Shown: one piece after another, positions 47,324 through 57,403 of the stretch
How the letters are laid out: each line of letters starts with the position of its first letter
Numbering within the stretch: the first letter of the stretch is position 1
Origin: Ancylostoma caninum
Taxonomy: Eukaryota > Nematoda > Chromadorea > Rhabditida > Ancylostomatidae
Direction of reading: 5' to 3'
DNA: 64,000 nucleotides
NCBI GenBank assembly: GCA_037903475.1
Contig: JBAJFG010000493.1
Coordinates: 62,001-126,000, forward strand
Made by a program: the position numbers and the translations under genes
Notes under the pieces: model-generated
What the model was told of the DNA's origin: nothing
What the model saw: the letters and a program-made list of their open reading frames with translations, nothing else
The model's database searches: none

Positions 47324-47792
47324 TAGTAGGAATTCGCTAGGCGGGTCTATTTCTGCATAAGAGGTACGCTTTCCCTTTTTCGGCGGGTTCTCCTACCTAA
47401 ATCACCTAGATGTACATTGTTTCCTTTCGTATCCGTGTTCTCTTCCCATTCCGTTTGTGTCTGAATGAACCACTCCTTCCTTCCCGTTTTTATACACCAG
47501 TGGACCCTTATCACTTGAATTACCACAACAACCAGTTGAGCCTAAATCATTTCAAGATAACATTTACACTGAATTGGTTACACTCAATTCTTCACGGCCA
47601 CTAGCTTCGCTCATATGAGAGAGCATAACTTCGTTCATATGGGGGTAAGCTACCACCTACGGGATCTAGGGCTTCTCAGGAGAGTGTTTGAACTGTGTGG
47701 AATGATACAGATTTTATCGATCCATTTACACCTTTGTGTTTGCTTTGAACATGCAGTATGCGAGCGAAGCGAGCATCAGTAGAAGTCTGGAA

Positions 47793-47810
47793 GTCCGGCG
47801 TCAGCCGGAC
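47793..47810 (+). other. Helitron 3' hairpin
   Basis: Perfect 7-bp arms with a 4-nt loop (GTCA), 7 nt before the terminal CTAG. In Helitrons this hairpin marks the end of rolling-circle transfer. Confidence 0.8.
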
Positions 47811-47821
47811 GGCCAGACTAG

Positions 47822-48235
47822 TAGCAAATATCACGATATTAACAATTGGTTCGCAATAGTCAGATAAGCAGATCTGCCGTGTGGAAAGAAGATAATGGTG
47901 ATTCTCACAACTGACAATGGGATGCTAATTTTTAAAACATGATCCCATTGACAAAAAATGGTACTGATGGCAAAGGGGGACCTGGTTTTTGGTGACAGAA
48001 TGAGGAGAGGAGAGATGGGTCAGAGAGCGGAAAATTGCGAAGGTTCGAATCACGATCAGGCCCAATATCTATCTTAACTCATCTTCGGAGTTAGTCTCTG
48101 GCCCATGCCTTCTTATTTCCCTAGCTTCCATTTTTGCTCTCCAAAGTCCTTCTCAAATGACGACAGGGCATCTATTCTCGTGGATCCAGACGGATTTGAG
48201 GTCTTTTAACGTGGGAGGCGCGTGGACAATCCTTA
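47822..48235. other. Spacer with possible SINE remnant
   Basis: At about 48015-48060 GATGGGTCAGAGAGCGG is followed by GGTTCGAATC, the latter a good B box. The A box is poor and no tail or target duplication is visible. Otherwise nothing is recognised. Confidence 0.35.
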
Positions 48236-49050
48236 TGGGTACTAAATATGAGAACGAACAAAAAAAGAATAATTTTGTTATTGTGATTACTAATTCAATT
48301 AACAACGTAAACACTCAGATACTCGAGAATGAGAAAGCCTTAAAGGCAGTGTGTCACCTCGTTTTCGTGTTTGAGCTTTTATCAGATTCTGAATCTCCTC
48401 TATACACTGAATCCAACGGTATACCTAAAATGATACAAAAAGGTCTTAAAACCCTGTTTTTAAACGTTTTTCGGGACGGGGTTTGTAACAGTTTGTCGAG
48501 GCGAGTGGATGCGCGAAGCCATTGATCTCATCGATCGGACACGTTTAGACGTGTTGGCCAACGATGCAGACGTGGCGGGCAGCCAGCACATTCACGGACC
48601 GCTCCGCCCAGGTGGTCCGTGAACTGCACTTTCGGACCCTCCGAAAACGGAGTATTCGCATTTTTATGAGCCCTGACGTACATCTTTGGAATTGGCGTGA
48701 CGATAAGGCCTAGAGCCTGTTGGTACTTTCAGCTCACGAAACGAGGTGACACACTGCCTTTGAAGCTCTTCTTCTCTCTCATACAGCACTGAATTGTTCT
48801 CCGATGTTGGAACATTCGAGTTTCCCATTTATTCGAAATATTCGATACTCAAAAGCAGAAATGATGGATTTCGAATAAATGGAAAATTCGAATGTTCCAA
48901 TATTTGAGACTAGTACAATGCTGACTATAAAAAGTGCTTTAAGGCTTCCTCATTCTCGAATATCTGGATGCTTAGTATGTTTCCCAAATTGTTAATTAGT
49001 GTGTTTGTAATTCATTTCAAAAATACTCACCGTGAAAGGTTCTCATTAGC
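48236..49050. repeat. Foldback element carrying a nested MITE
   Basis: The two arms are reverse complements: left 48236-48343 plus 48764-48839, right 48868-49050. The inner arms ATTCGAATGTTCCAA / TTGGAACATTCGAG with TTTATTCGAAAT are the most similar. The left arm is interrupted by the TTAA MITE at 48344-48759. The right arm keeps the uninterrupted sequence GAAGCCTTAAAGCAC (minus strand). The outer limits are approximate. The frame at 48157-48525 crosses the element boundaries and is not credible. Confidence 0.7.
48344..48759 (-). mobile_element. TTAA-type MITE, copy B
   Basis: The ends AGGCAGTGTGTCACCTCG are perfect inverted repeats for 18 bp and continue with changes to about 25 bp. The flanks are TTAA (48340-48343) and TTGA (48760-48763). 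The interior matches 10844-11268 in reverse orientation, including GTCCGTGAACTGCACTTTCG. Non-coding. The opposite foldback arm preserves the target site without the insertion. Confidence 0.85.
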
Positions 49051-49530
49051 TCACCTTTCTGTTTTCTATAGAGCAAGGTGGATGCAGGTATTAGCAGACG
49101 TAATTGGTTCACAAAATGTACCTTCAAAACAAAACTGAGAAAGCTAGACCTTTTGGAAACCCTGAATATTTTTCCTGTGTGAGAAATTTTCTTAGGGACT
49201 CGCGTATTTTATTAATGGCTGCTTTGCTGCAACGTTTTCCAGAGAATATCTGGTTCAGAGGGATGGCTCACGGAGCTTATAAGCTTCTTCTTTAGCATCC
49301 TATGAAAATCTCGGTCTTCTCAATGTTTCCTGACATTGTTACTTAATTATTTGTTTGCTCTCTACTGTAGGTTTCGTTCCGCTTGCAGCACGTACTTTTC
49401 TCTCTTTTGGGATGGATTCTTTTTGCGTATCTCTGCTAAAATTTTCTTGTTGGTGTAGGATGTCAGTATCTTCATCAGCACAGTTGAAATTTTAAGTTTT
49501 AAAAATAATGCAGTGTTGGATATTGAGCTT
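49051..49530. other. Unassigned spacer
   Basis: No recognised gene; short frames only. Confidence 0.45.
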
Positions 49531-49995
49531 ACCAGGAATGGATACTGAGGGGGTCCTACAACTCGTAACGAAATGTATACTGTCAAATGCAGTTTTCGAT
49601 GCTGATCTCAAATCCGTTTTCCTTATCTGCTGCGGAGCTCTCTTCAAAGAGTTACGTGGCATGATTCCGGCTTGTGCAGATCAGCCAACATCTGACTTCT
49701 TGGATATTTTCTGCCAGAAGATCACGGGAACTTATTTGGATCTAGGAAAATTTAGGAAGTATTATCTAATTCCAATTAGACAAGTTTGAAAAAGTTTTTG
49801 CGCATGTTTTCAGCAGAATATAACTCGAAAGTCAGATTTGGCCGGTCTTGACTAGCCAAAATCATGCTATTTAACTCCTCACAGAGAACTCCGCAGCAGA
49901 TAAGGGAAACGGATTTGATATCAGCATCGAAAACTGCATTTCGCAGTATAAATTCCATAACGAGTTGTCGGACACCACTAGTATCCTTCCCTAGT
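49531..49995. repeat. Foldback element with near-coding arms
   Basis: The arms 49531-49745 and 49795-49995 are reverse complements. When both are read outward to inward, each gives a similar peptide: NAVFDADLKSVFLICCGALF on the plus strand and NAVFDADIKSVSLICCGVLC on the minus. The outer ends ACCAGGAATGGATAC and ACTAGGGAAGGATAC correspond. The central spacer is about 50 bp. The conserved reading may reflect the common origin of the arms rather than selection. No known protein family is recognised. Confidence 0.75.
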
Positions 49996-51074
49996 TAGCT
50001 TTATGGTGCGGTATAGCTAAAAGGAGAGAGAGCCGGCGAGAATCCCGCTACGTTTACGCTTGGGGTTCGTAACAGATAAAAGAGACGCACATGTCTCCGA
50101 CCGAGAATGGATATTCCAGTTGCGTTTCTATAGCGTGATTATCTCAAAGGTCTCAAATCTTGAAACTTCTTCCGTCACCGGAATCTGTGGCAAGGCTTCC
50201 GCATGTTTTAGTTAGTGAAATACGAGGAATATTCTACCTACTTTGGCTCACAGTTCACAGTCCTCAAGTGAATCACAGTAATAACGAATCATCTAGCTGC
50301 CATTTTTGTGTTTTTTTTTCAATTTGTTTTGTGTTCTATCTTGTGTTTCTTAAGCTACATAGCTTCGAGTTACTGGTTGTGGTAAACCAGATCGTGTAAT
50401 GATAAATAAAGAAATAATTAAATAACTAAATAGATGAATAAATAAATATGAGTTACAAGACTAATCGGTTTTTATTCGCTCACATGTAGAATGGGTAATT
50501 CGGAATCCTCCACAGCGTAACCCAGTTTTTGAGGGGCACCAACTACCCATATGAGAGAACAACTGCCACACCATCCTTATTTGGATAAGAGAGCAGTGCA
50601 TTCAGAGTATCTGCAAGGTACCCGTTCTCTTCGAGTATGCGAGGTACACTGTTTTCTGCCGTCACGTCAGATGTGAAGCACAGCTTGCTTTTGTTTTAAT
50701 CGATGACCACATTCGTCATATTTCTTCTCGCTGAACATTGGCCGTGTAAACGTAATTGTCATTTATGTTTACGAGGATAACGTTTTGAAACTACGGCATT
50801 CATTAGACCTGAAACTTTAGTTAAAAACGTAGGAGTAGCCCAGAATCATAGTAGCGGTACCCCAGCTTCAGCTTCTCTTATGCATTTTGGGTTCCTGCTT
50901 CTTCCTCGTCATTTACAAACTGGTCCGTTAACCACTGCAACTGGGCAGCGACTGCTGAAAGCCCTCTAACGTCCTAAGCTTAACGTCCTAAGCTTAATGT
51001 GACATAAATCACTACCTAATGTACGCAATGGGGGAAGAAAACTTTGTATTTATTTAGAGTGGGCACAGTCCGAG
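49996..51074. other. Unassigned spacer with a TAAA-type tail
   Basis: A run of AAATAAATAGATGAATAAATAA-like units lies at about 50400-50451 and resembles a LINE tail. The 200 bp before it contain one 79-codon frame without motifs. CCTAAGCTTAACGT is tandemly duplicated around 50974-50997. Confidence 0.4.
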
Positions 51075-51117
51075 TTTTGTGGTCTTTTGAGCAGCGGCCA
51101 AGATTTGTATTGATCTT

Positions 51118-51123
51118 TTTATT
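51118..51123 (-). terminator. Polyadenylation signal of the Penelope-like element
   Basis: AATAAA on the minus strand just after the SDEGDCAETL-like sequence; probable 3' end signal of the element's transcript. Confidence 0.4.
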
Positions 51124-51381
51124 GAACGGCTAACGTTTCGGCGCAGTCGCCTTCGTCAGAGCCTGGAAAAGTCAAAGACAAGTATGATTTACCCCTCAAA
51201 CACCTCATCACATCAACAGGACCTAATCCAACAAGCGGGATAGGACCAGAACAATACCAGAGGAGAAGGTAACCGTGATGCTCACCTTGACAGCCGCAAT
51301 GCCGATGGAATAACGGACCACCTAGTGATAAAAGTGCGCCGCTTAAGGTATTTAAGTGCCTTACAGACCCGCCAACGTAGG

Positions 51382-51933
51382 TCAAAACCCGCATAGGTTC
51401 TGGTACAGCGCGAGCTCGTTTGTTATAGCAATGCACTCCTCCTTTCTGTTCATTTTTGGGTTTTTGGAAGTAATCCAAAATGCTTCCAATGTTTTGCGAG
51501 CCAGAATTTCGGGTTCCCGCGACAAGATCGTGACCTTTACCTCAAACAGAGCGTTGTTGTGACGTAATACACGGTGCGTTCCTAGTGGCGTGGAAAGTTT
51601 GGATTTATTGAGACCCTCTAGATGTTCCTTAATACGGACAAACAATGGGCGCCCAGTTTCCCCAATATACTGCTCCCCACAAAGACTACAAGTTATAAGG
51701 TAAATTACTCCCGAGGCAGCACAGTCTCCTTCCCTGCCCGAACAACAAATTACACAGTTTGGTGTTTCGCAGAGGCGGTCGTAAGCCCGGTTTCGCACTA
51801 GGCGCTCTTTGAGGGTTCTGGGTGGGATATCTACAACTCGACTTATATACACCTCAGAGTGGGCACAGTTTAGCGGATATATTGGGTGGTGTAGCGCTTT
51901 ACCTTTTTCGGGTGAAGTACGGAGTTCATCCAT
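51382..51933 (-). pseudogene. GIY-YIG endonuclease domain of a Penelope-like element
   Basis: The 183-codon frame is the C-terminal domain that nicks target DNA for Penelope-type retrotransposition. The GIY half is SGVIYLI (residues 74-80) and the YIG half QYIGETGRPL (88-97). The catalytic Arg is R100, with H104 after it; the conserved Glu is E150 in TLEAFWI and the Asn N162 in NPKMNRK. Two Cys groups precede and overlap it: CETPNCVICC (55-64) and CSLCG (82-86), as in animal Penelope-like elements. The frame has no internal stop, so this domain is better preserved than most elements in the window. Without the reverse transcriptase it is not an autonomous gene, and the first Met is simply the first in an internal frame. 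Confidence 0.9.
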
Positions 51934-52241
51934 TTCCTAAACCTCAAATATAATTGAAACTTGTATAGAGGGCTCGATACTCAATTTTCACTGGCTCTAT
52001 CATTGTTATTGGAAGCTGATACCTTCTCATATAACTGGATAAGGCTAACGCAGCAGTACCTGCCACACCCCCAAGAAATGGAAGGCAGACATTGCTGAAG
52101 AGGAGGAACTGCTGCATTCTGACTGCTATGAGCAGCAATCCCCGTGTTTCGGCTGCAGTGAGAGGGCTAGTTGACTGTAGTGTCGTTCAACCTGCGTTCT
52201 GCCTCTCATGTCCTCCGTGCTCCTTGCTACGTGGCGACTCG
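51934..52241. other. Unassigned spacer
   Basis: Contains a 64-codon minus-strand frame (51944-52138) with a hydrophobic middle and no recognised family. Confidence 0.4.
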
Positions 52242-52501
52242 CCCCCCCCCCCCAGCTGTATATAAGTCGGTGGTTGAATACCAGAGCTTAATCTTGTCTC
52301 CGCTTCGGCGGAGGCAAGGCGAGCCCTGCGAGACTCATCAGACCGGCCGAGGCCCGGGTAGAACCTTGGGCTAGTGCAATGATCGGTCAGACGAGGTCCC
52401 TGTGCGGATACGGCGCGGATCTAGAAGTCTGCCGCGGGACGGCCAGGTGCTGCCGCGGCGAGCGCGTACGCGTTCGGGACTATTTTTTTAATTTTTTTTT
52501 T
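52242..52501 (+). other. GC-rich structured segment ending in T runs
   Basis: Begins with a 12-base C run (52242-52253). A strong hairpin at 52293-52318 has stem CTTGTCTCCGC / GCGGAGGCAAG closed by a C(TTCG)G tetraloop. It is followed by about 165 bp of very GC-rich sequence and then T7 (52483-52489) and a second T run to 52501. The layout resembles a structured RNA ending at a polymerase III terminator. No A or B box is convincing, and I do not recognise a known RNA family (not U1, U2, U4, U5, U6, 5S, SRP or SL by eye). Confidence 0.35.
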
Positions 52502-53499
52502 CTTACCGAAGTCTACAGTAAGAACACAGCCCTGTGCCCAGATTGAGCTGCGATCCTAGATTTGAGACATGGAAATCATTTCATCGCCCCCGAAACACAG
52601 CCTTTACGGGGCGAACGCGGCTCGTGGGGCGACAAAATAAGTGTCACCCCGCGGTGTAACAGCAGTTGAGATGTGTTCGGCCTATATTCACCATCTCGGA
52701 ATCTCTGAGTTATTTACTCTCAACAAGAACTTCTTCAGAGGTCTGAAAGTGGCACAGATTGTTTCGAATCGCCAATCGCCCCATTCCTTTTTGGAGGTCA
52801 CCGACATTTCCTTGGGCTCATCTGGAAATCTTTTGATCCACGCACACAACGTAGCATGAAATCCACCCAGTCTTTGACACTATACACCCAGAATGGTTTC
52901 AAATTTATTACTTTTACTAGTGTTCGTTGGAACAATCTTTCAATATGTATTAAGTTCTTTCCTCTTCATAATCCTTGATGCTCTAATTTTGAGTAGTGAT
53001 GTCAATGTAATGCCTGTTAGTTTTATACCTTAACGAAAACGATCGATCCATGCCCCCTTTGTCGTCTCGTTGCATTCCTTCGTGTTCTGGTGTTCTGTTA
53101 AAAACACATATTTGTATTCAGCAGTGTTTATGGGAAAGCGGTAGACTTCTTTGCTTGTTTAACATGTGGAAGTCGAGGTGATTCTCTATTCATTCAGCTC
53201 TAGATTCACTAACTATAAAAAATCCATCGAGAAGCACGGCAATCACAAGGGTGTCTCTCTAGACATTGTTTGAACCTCAGTTTTAGCAAATCCCTTCACC
53301 TTCATCACCAGGTCTGTTTGAGCATTGCTAAGAACATGAAAGCCTTCCTCATCATTCTTCTTCTTTGTTTGGGCAATGCAACAGGGTTGGAATACCAATA
53401 GACTGGCTAAGTTCACTTCCCTTTCTTGTCTGGAGGACAGTGATGCTCCCGCAGACTAAACTGTTTTGATAGTTGATGATATTCTTCTGCGCCGTTCAG
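52502..53499. other. Unassigned spacer
   Basis: No gene recognised. At about 52727-52753 CTTCTTCAGAGGTCTGAAAGTGG repeats, with one change, the sequence at about 53556-53578, so a second short retroelement-tail relic may lie here. Confidence 0.4.
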
Positions 53500-53600
53500 G
53501 TTGGTAGATGGAATTCTTTATTTTAATCGGCCCGACGTTTCGACGGTAACGTCTTCTTCAGAGGCCTGAAAGTGGTCTCAATGCTATTTATGATCTGGAC
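53500..53600 (-). mobile_element. Retroelement 3' tail, possibly Penelope-like
   Basis: On the minus strand CCTCTGAAGAAGACGTTACC is followed by GTCGAAACGTCGGGCCG and AATAAAGAATTCC. This is the same order (acidic SEED/SDEG-like reading, CGAAACGT, AATAAA) as the tail of the Penelope-like element at 51119-51190. The sequence upstream on the minus strand (53600 onward) does not give a GIY-YIG domain. Confidence 0.35.
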
Positions 53601-55965
53601 CGCCAAACGTCTCATCTCTTGTTTTGATAGTAATAAGAGCTGGAGATCTTCTGAACTTTTCAAAGGTAGTCGCGATGCACTCAGAAGTGCATATCACGAG
53701 AAATGGTATTATAAATTTTTTTCTTTTTCGTGTTGGTAGACCTCGTCAAAATATCACAGTAGCTCAAGGTGTGATAGAATTCCTTCAGCATTGGCGTGTA
53801 TATACACGACTGCCCGTATTGCGGACATTAGCAGAGACATGTGTAAATCGTTGCTTTTCGCAAGAGATTTTACAACTCATCTGTAACCTTCAACATTTAA
53901 AATGCTACTTCAAGTCCACTTCAATGATTCAGCACTTCTGTTTCATTTTTCGAAGTAGTTCGATTTCAGCTGTTCATCCCCTAATAACTAAGTCCATTTC
54001 AACGATTAAGCTCCTCTGTTTCATGTCTTGGAATAATTCAATTTTAGCTGTTCGTTTCTCAATAACCGTTCATGACTCAACTCGCTGTGAAAGTCGTCGC
54101 CTTCTCCTTGCAGCTATGATGGTTTGGTCCTTTTTTGAATCAGATGTAGTTCTTACGATTGCATTGTGAAGCGTTATGTTCAGATGCTTGCTTCTGCCGT
54201 GACGGCCCAGATTATGGAGAAGTTAACCAAGAAGTAGACCACAATCAGCAGATGACTCGTTTCGAGCTTTGCTATGCTCTTGCGTCGAATAAACTCTGAC
54301 AAACCTCCCTGGAATTTCTGTATATATACATGTGCAGCATGTTCGCCAACCTACGTAGGGGCACTAATGTATTGTTCGAAGTGCCTCTTCCTGACAAAAT
54401 CAAACTCTTCTTTCTCCGCTACTCCTGACAGTTTCATAGCTATGATAGGTTAAACCTGGATAAACAGATTCATATCCTAACGGCTTACCTCATGTCTGAC
54501 TACTCCTGCGTTATTTATTTTGGCCTAAACCACTATCCCTTAATGGCAGCACTCATGAACATTCCTGGGTTTGATATTTCGCGGTATATCGGGGCTCTTG
54601 GAGACGATGAACTCATCGACAACGATGAAGTGGCGTGGAACACTCGGAAAACACAGAAAATGATGGCGGTATTTCACATGCGTCCATAGCGCGGATGAGT
54701 ATTCCGTAATGGGCCTCGCTACGAAACTCTGACAATGGTATGAATTCCATAAACCTACGCTAAACCACATATGCACACCCAGTCGATGACCTTAGCTGGA
54801 CCAACGAAACCCATAAGTCCAGAGTGGCAGATGTGTCCATGGCAGTATCTTCGCAGATAGGTGGCCATTTGCGGTGTTCAATTTATTACTGTGATTGTCC
54901 AGTGGCTGGCCACACGGTAGGCAACTCTCTTCAGAAGTGAGAATTTGAGTGGGTGCTGCCTATAAAGCCAAGATGGTCAGCCGAGTTTGGCAATCACCAC
55001 TCTATTGACGAGCGTTATTAAGGACTAAGCAAGATAGTCTAAGCTGGTTCAGCAGGTTTTGGTTGTGTAAAATCACCTTTGCAAAGCGAGCTATATCATG
55101 CCAATGAGACGAACGGACTAAAGAACAAGAACAACGTCTGTTCAACGCTTTGGTAAAGCCTCTCACGAGTAAACTCTGTGTCGAAGATTTCTAACACGAA
55201 TATTCATTTCAAAGAGTTCCTTTTTGTCTGAACTTATTTCAAAAAATTTTTCAGTGCTGCTGGCTTAATTGTTGTTTCCGTTTGCAATCCTTTCTCGAAT
55301 TCAATCAGTTCTTTGCTAGAAGAATTTCAATGTAGTGTCTCATTCACATCCTTAGCACAGGAAGTATGTGAAACTCCCGGTCCTAGCCGAAGGAGAGCGA
55401 TGCGTCTTGTTACAGAATTAAACAATACGGTTTTCCTTAAGACTAATGGTAGTAGTTATCGGTTCGGTCTTCATCTACGATTTGTTGTCCTGTTATTACT
55501 TACAAGGGAAGTGCACGAAATTACGCTGCCATCGCAGGACGAGACGTATATAGTTAGAATGCCTGTTCAATATGATGTTACAGGCTATACTTGAACTCTG
55601 CTAAATGGTTTACAGAGCTCAGAATTACCATAGGAAACTCAGAAGAATTGTGATTTCGGCAGGGAAACGGCAGATGATGTTGACGTTCATGCAAAGGGAT
55701 GTTGATGATTGCGATCAGCGTCTGAAATTATACCTATGTACAAAAATTGGGCAGATATTGCGAGACCCCGTAACTACTCTATGTCCTTTGCTGTGTTCTA
55801 ACTGTGCTCCCTACACGTGCACTGCCCTGTTGTGTGCCCGAGCGAAAAAGGGGCATAACTCCTGATAGAGACAAGATTCGGGGAAGGCGAAAATTGATTT
55901 GAAATCAGCGTCGCAAGCTGCACAAAGCTTCGGAAGGTATGCTGCACTGCTAGAGTGTCCTCCTC
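53601..55965. other. Unassigned spacer
   Basis: The longest frame, 53624-54169 plus (181 codons), has no recognisable motif and a biased composition (Ser, Ile, Phe). Inside it, related direct repeats (AAGTCCACTTCAATGATT / AAGTCCATTTCAACGATT, and TCGATTTCAGCTGTTCAT / TCAATTTTAGCTGTTCGT) about 80 bp apart suggest a small tandem duplication rather than conserved coding. Other frames are under 95 codons. Confidence 0.4.
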
Positions 55966-55971
55966 ATATAA

Positions 55972-57397
55972 GCATAGGTGCGATAGGGGTGAGAACGCCC
56001 CTGCCAAAGTGAAGGGGGTTACCGGACAAAAAGTGAAGGGTGTCGACCGGGGGCCTTTCTGCTTCCTTTTAGTAAGAGTTGTGGTATTGGTAAGTGTCAA
56101 TGCCCTATCCAATGATGTAATACCCAACATGTCTTCAAATGCCATGGAAAGTGAGCAAATCTTGCAATATATTTCTGCAAACACACCGTTCAACGGTTTC
56201 ATGAAACCGTACGATAGCGATGAGTCATCGCTATCGTGCTGCGGATGCTCTAGGATACTGCTTTCAAATGAGGAAACAGCCATTGATTACATGAATGAAG
56301 ATAGTCCTCGGCACACCTTCATGATATGGTCCACTCATACATACACAAGTGCACAACATTTCTTCTCTCCTACATGCAAAAATTTGACACTGAAATTACA
56401 CCTGCTTTTGAGCTATTTTTGCTTATTACAGCTTTATTCGGAAACGAAACCTAGGAGTGAAGGGTACCTATGTTCTCCTCCTCCAATCCCTTAACTGATA
56501 AACCACATTTCGTTTCATGTGGTTGCGTTTCTTTTCCTGTGAAGGGGGGTGAGAATGTTTCTGAAGCCATTCTCACCCCATGCGCGCGCCTCTCTTCCCT
56601 CATCGCACTATCTCGCCATTTGTCTAACAACGGGCACGAGAATGCCCCGTTTTTTCGGCTCACCCACCCTATTTTTGAACCAGAAAAGGGTTTCCCCCAT
56701 ACATTTGCATATGAGCGGAAAGCACATCCTTTCTAGTATGTATGCATGCATGTACTTACCACCTTCTCGGAAACACAAGAAGAAATCCTTCAAAAAACAC
56801 ATAATTTGTGGAGTTTTCGACCGTCCTGTTGGTACCACTTTTTTGCCTGCTCATCTTACACTAACTATCACAACTCATACACGAAAATGAAGAGGAAATC
56901 TTTGCAAATTGCAAATTGTGGAGGACTATCCTCTTTCCGGTTAGTTCACGAACTTTTCCATAATGATCTTAGAAACATACATGCTATGTTTTTCATACCC
57001 TTATGTGTTCAAAAATTTCTCCGCAAACATGCTATCTATCGCTTCCCACTTCTAACATGTAAACTCTACTAGGTTTAAACTTCAATTAGATACCCTTCAC
57101 TCATATCTAATTCTTTATCCTTCACATAGAAATTCGCTCGTCATTTTCCCTGTCTGCGGCAATGATCACGTTGCGCGCTCCATCCAACACTAACGTCATT
57201 TCGATTCCTGACTCCTTTATTCACATGGACAGCAACAGAATCGATCCTCTATCATTGAATTTGTTCAGTTTCACTTCACCAAACTTTTGATTTCTTCACT
57301 TCCTTGTTTTCTGTAACTGGTTTGGTGAAGGGGGTCTATTGGCCCCTTCCCAAAGTGAAAGGGGTCTGAGCCTCGGCTCGGACTATCGCACCTATGC
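55972..57397. mobile_element. 1.4-kb TIR element with 6-bp direct repeats
   Basis: The ends are a perfect 15-bp inverted repeat, GCATAGGTGCGATAG (55972-55986 and 57383-57397). Subterminal similarity continues further in (CCAAAGTGAAGGGGG / CCCTTTCACTTTGGG). ATATAA lies immediately outside on both sides (55966-55971, 57398-57403), a likely target duplication. Internal features are a 12-bp-arm hairpin at 56211-56237 and a repeated GTGAAGGGTA / TACCCTTCAC pair near 56456 and 57091. The frames inside (55955-56494 plus, 179 codons, is the longest) carry no recognised transposase motif, so I regard it as non-autonomous. The superfamily is undetermined. Confidence 0.65.
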
Positions 57398-57403
57398 ATA
57401 TAA

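Larger units (their letters stand above)
45104..47821 (+). mobile_element. Non-autonomous Helitron-like element, long copy
   Basis: Starts TCATGACTTATAATAA after A, and ends CTAG (47818-47821) before T. A perfect hairpin GTCCGGC-GTCA-GCCGGAC (47793-47810) lies 7 nt before the terminal CTAG. These are the Helitron marks: 5' TC, 3' hairpin plus CTRR, insertion between A and T, no target duplication and no inverted ends. The two ends and the regions around the minisatellite match the short copy at 24340-25223 in opposite orientation. The size difference of 1834 bp is almost exactly 31 minisatellite units. No Rep/helicase gene is present. A GT-rich microsatellite lies at about 45136-45172. Confidence 0.85.
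51075..51933 (-). mobile_element. Penelope-like retroelement, 3' part
   Basis: Minus-strand segment with the C-terminal endonuclease domain of a Penelope-like element (51933-51382), followed by about 260 bp of 3' sequence. That sequence contains GCTCTGACGAAGGCGACTGC and an AATAAA signal (51123-51118). The reverse transcriptase domain that normally precedes the endonuclease is not visible: a stop codon lies two codons upstream of the first Met, and 51944-52138 does not look like polymerase. The copy is therefore 5'-truncated or interrupted. Confidence 0.8.

Noticed and set aside
45104..47821. CRISPR array (regular repeats)
   Set aside because: Units are directly tandem without unique spacers, and the context is eukaryotic.
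48157..48525. 122-codon plus-strand gene
   Set aside because: The frame crosses the foldback arm into the MITE; the composite reading is produced by insertion.
52293..52501. Rho-independent terminator or known snRNA gene
   Set aside because: The hairpin is far from the T runs, the genome is eukaryotic, and the sequence does not match the spliceosomal RNAs, 5S, SRP or SL RNA as I know them.
53624..54169. 181-codon gene
   Set aside because: No motif, low-complexity composition, internal direct repeats; also abuts a retroelement tail.
55955..56494. Transposase gene of the 1.4-kb TIR element
   Set aside because: The 179-codon frame starts outside the element and shows no catalytic or DNA-binding motif.
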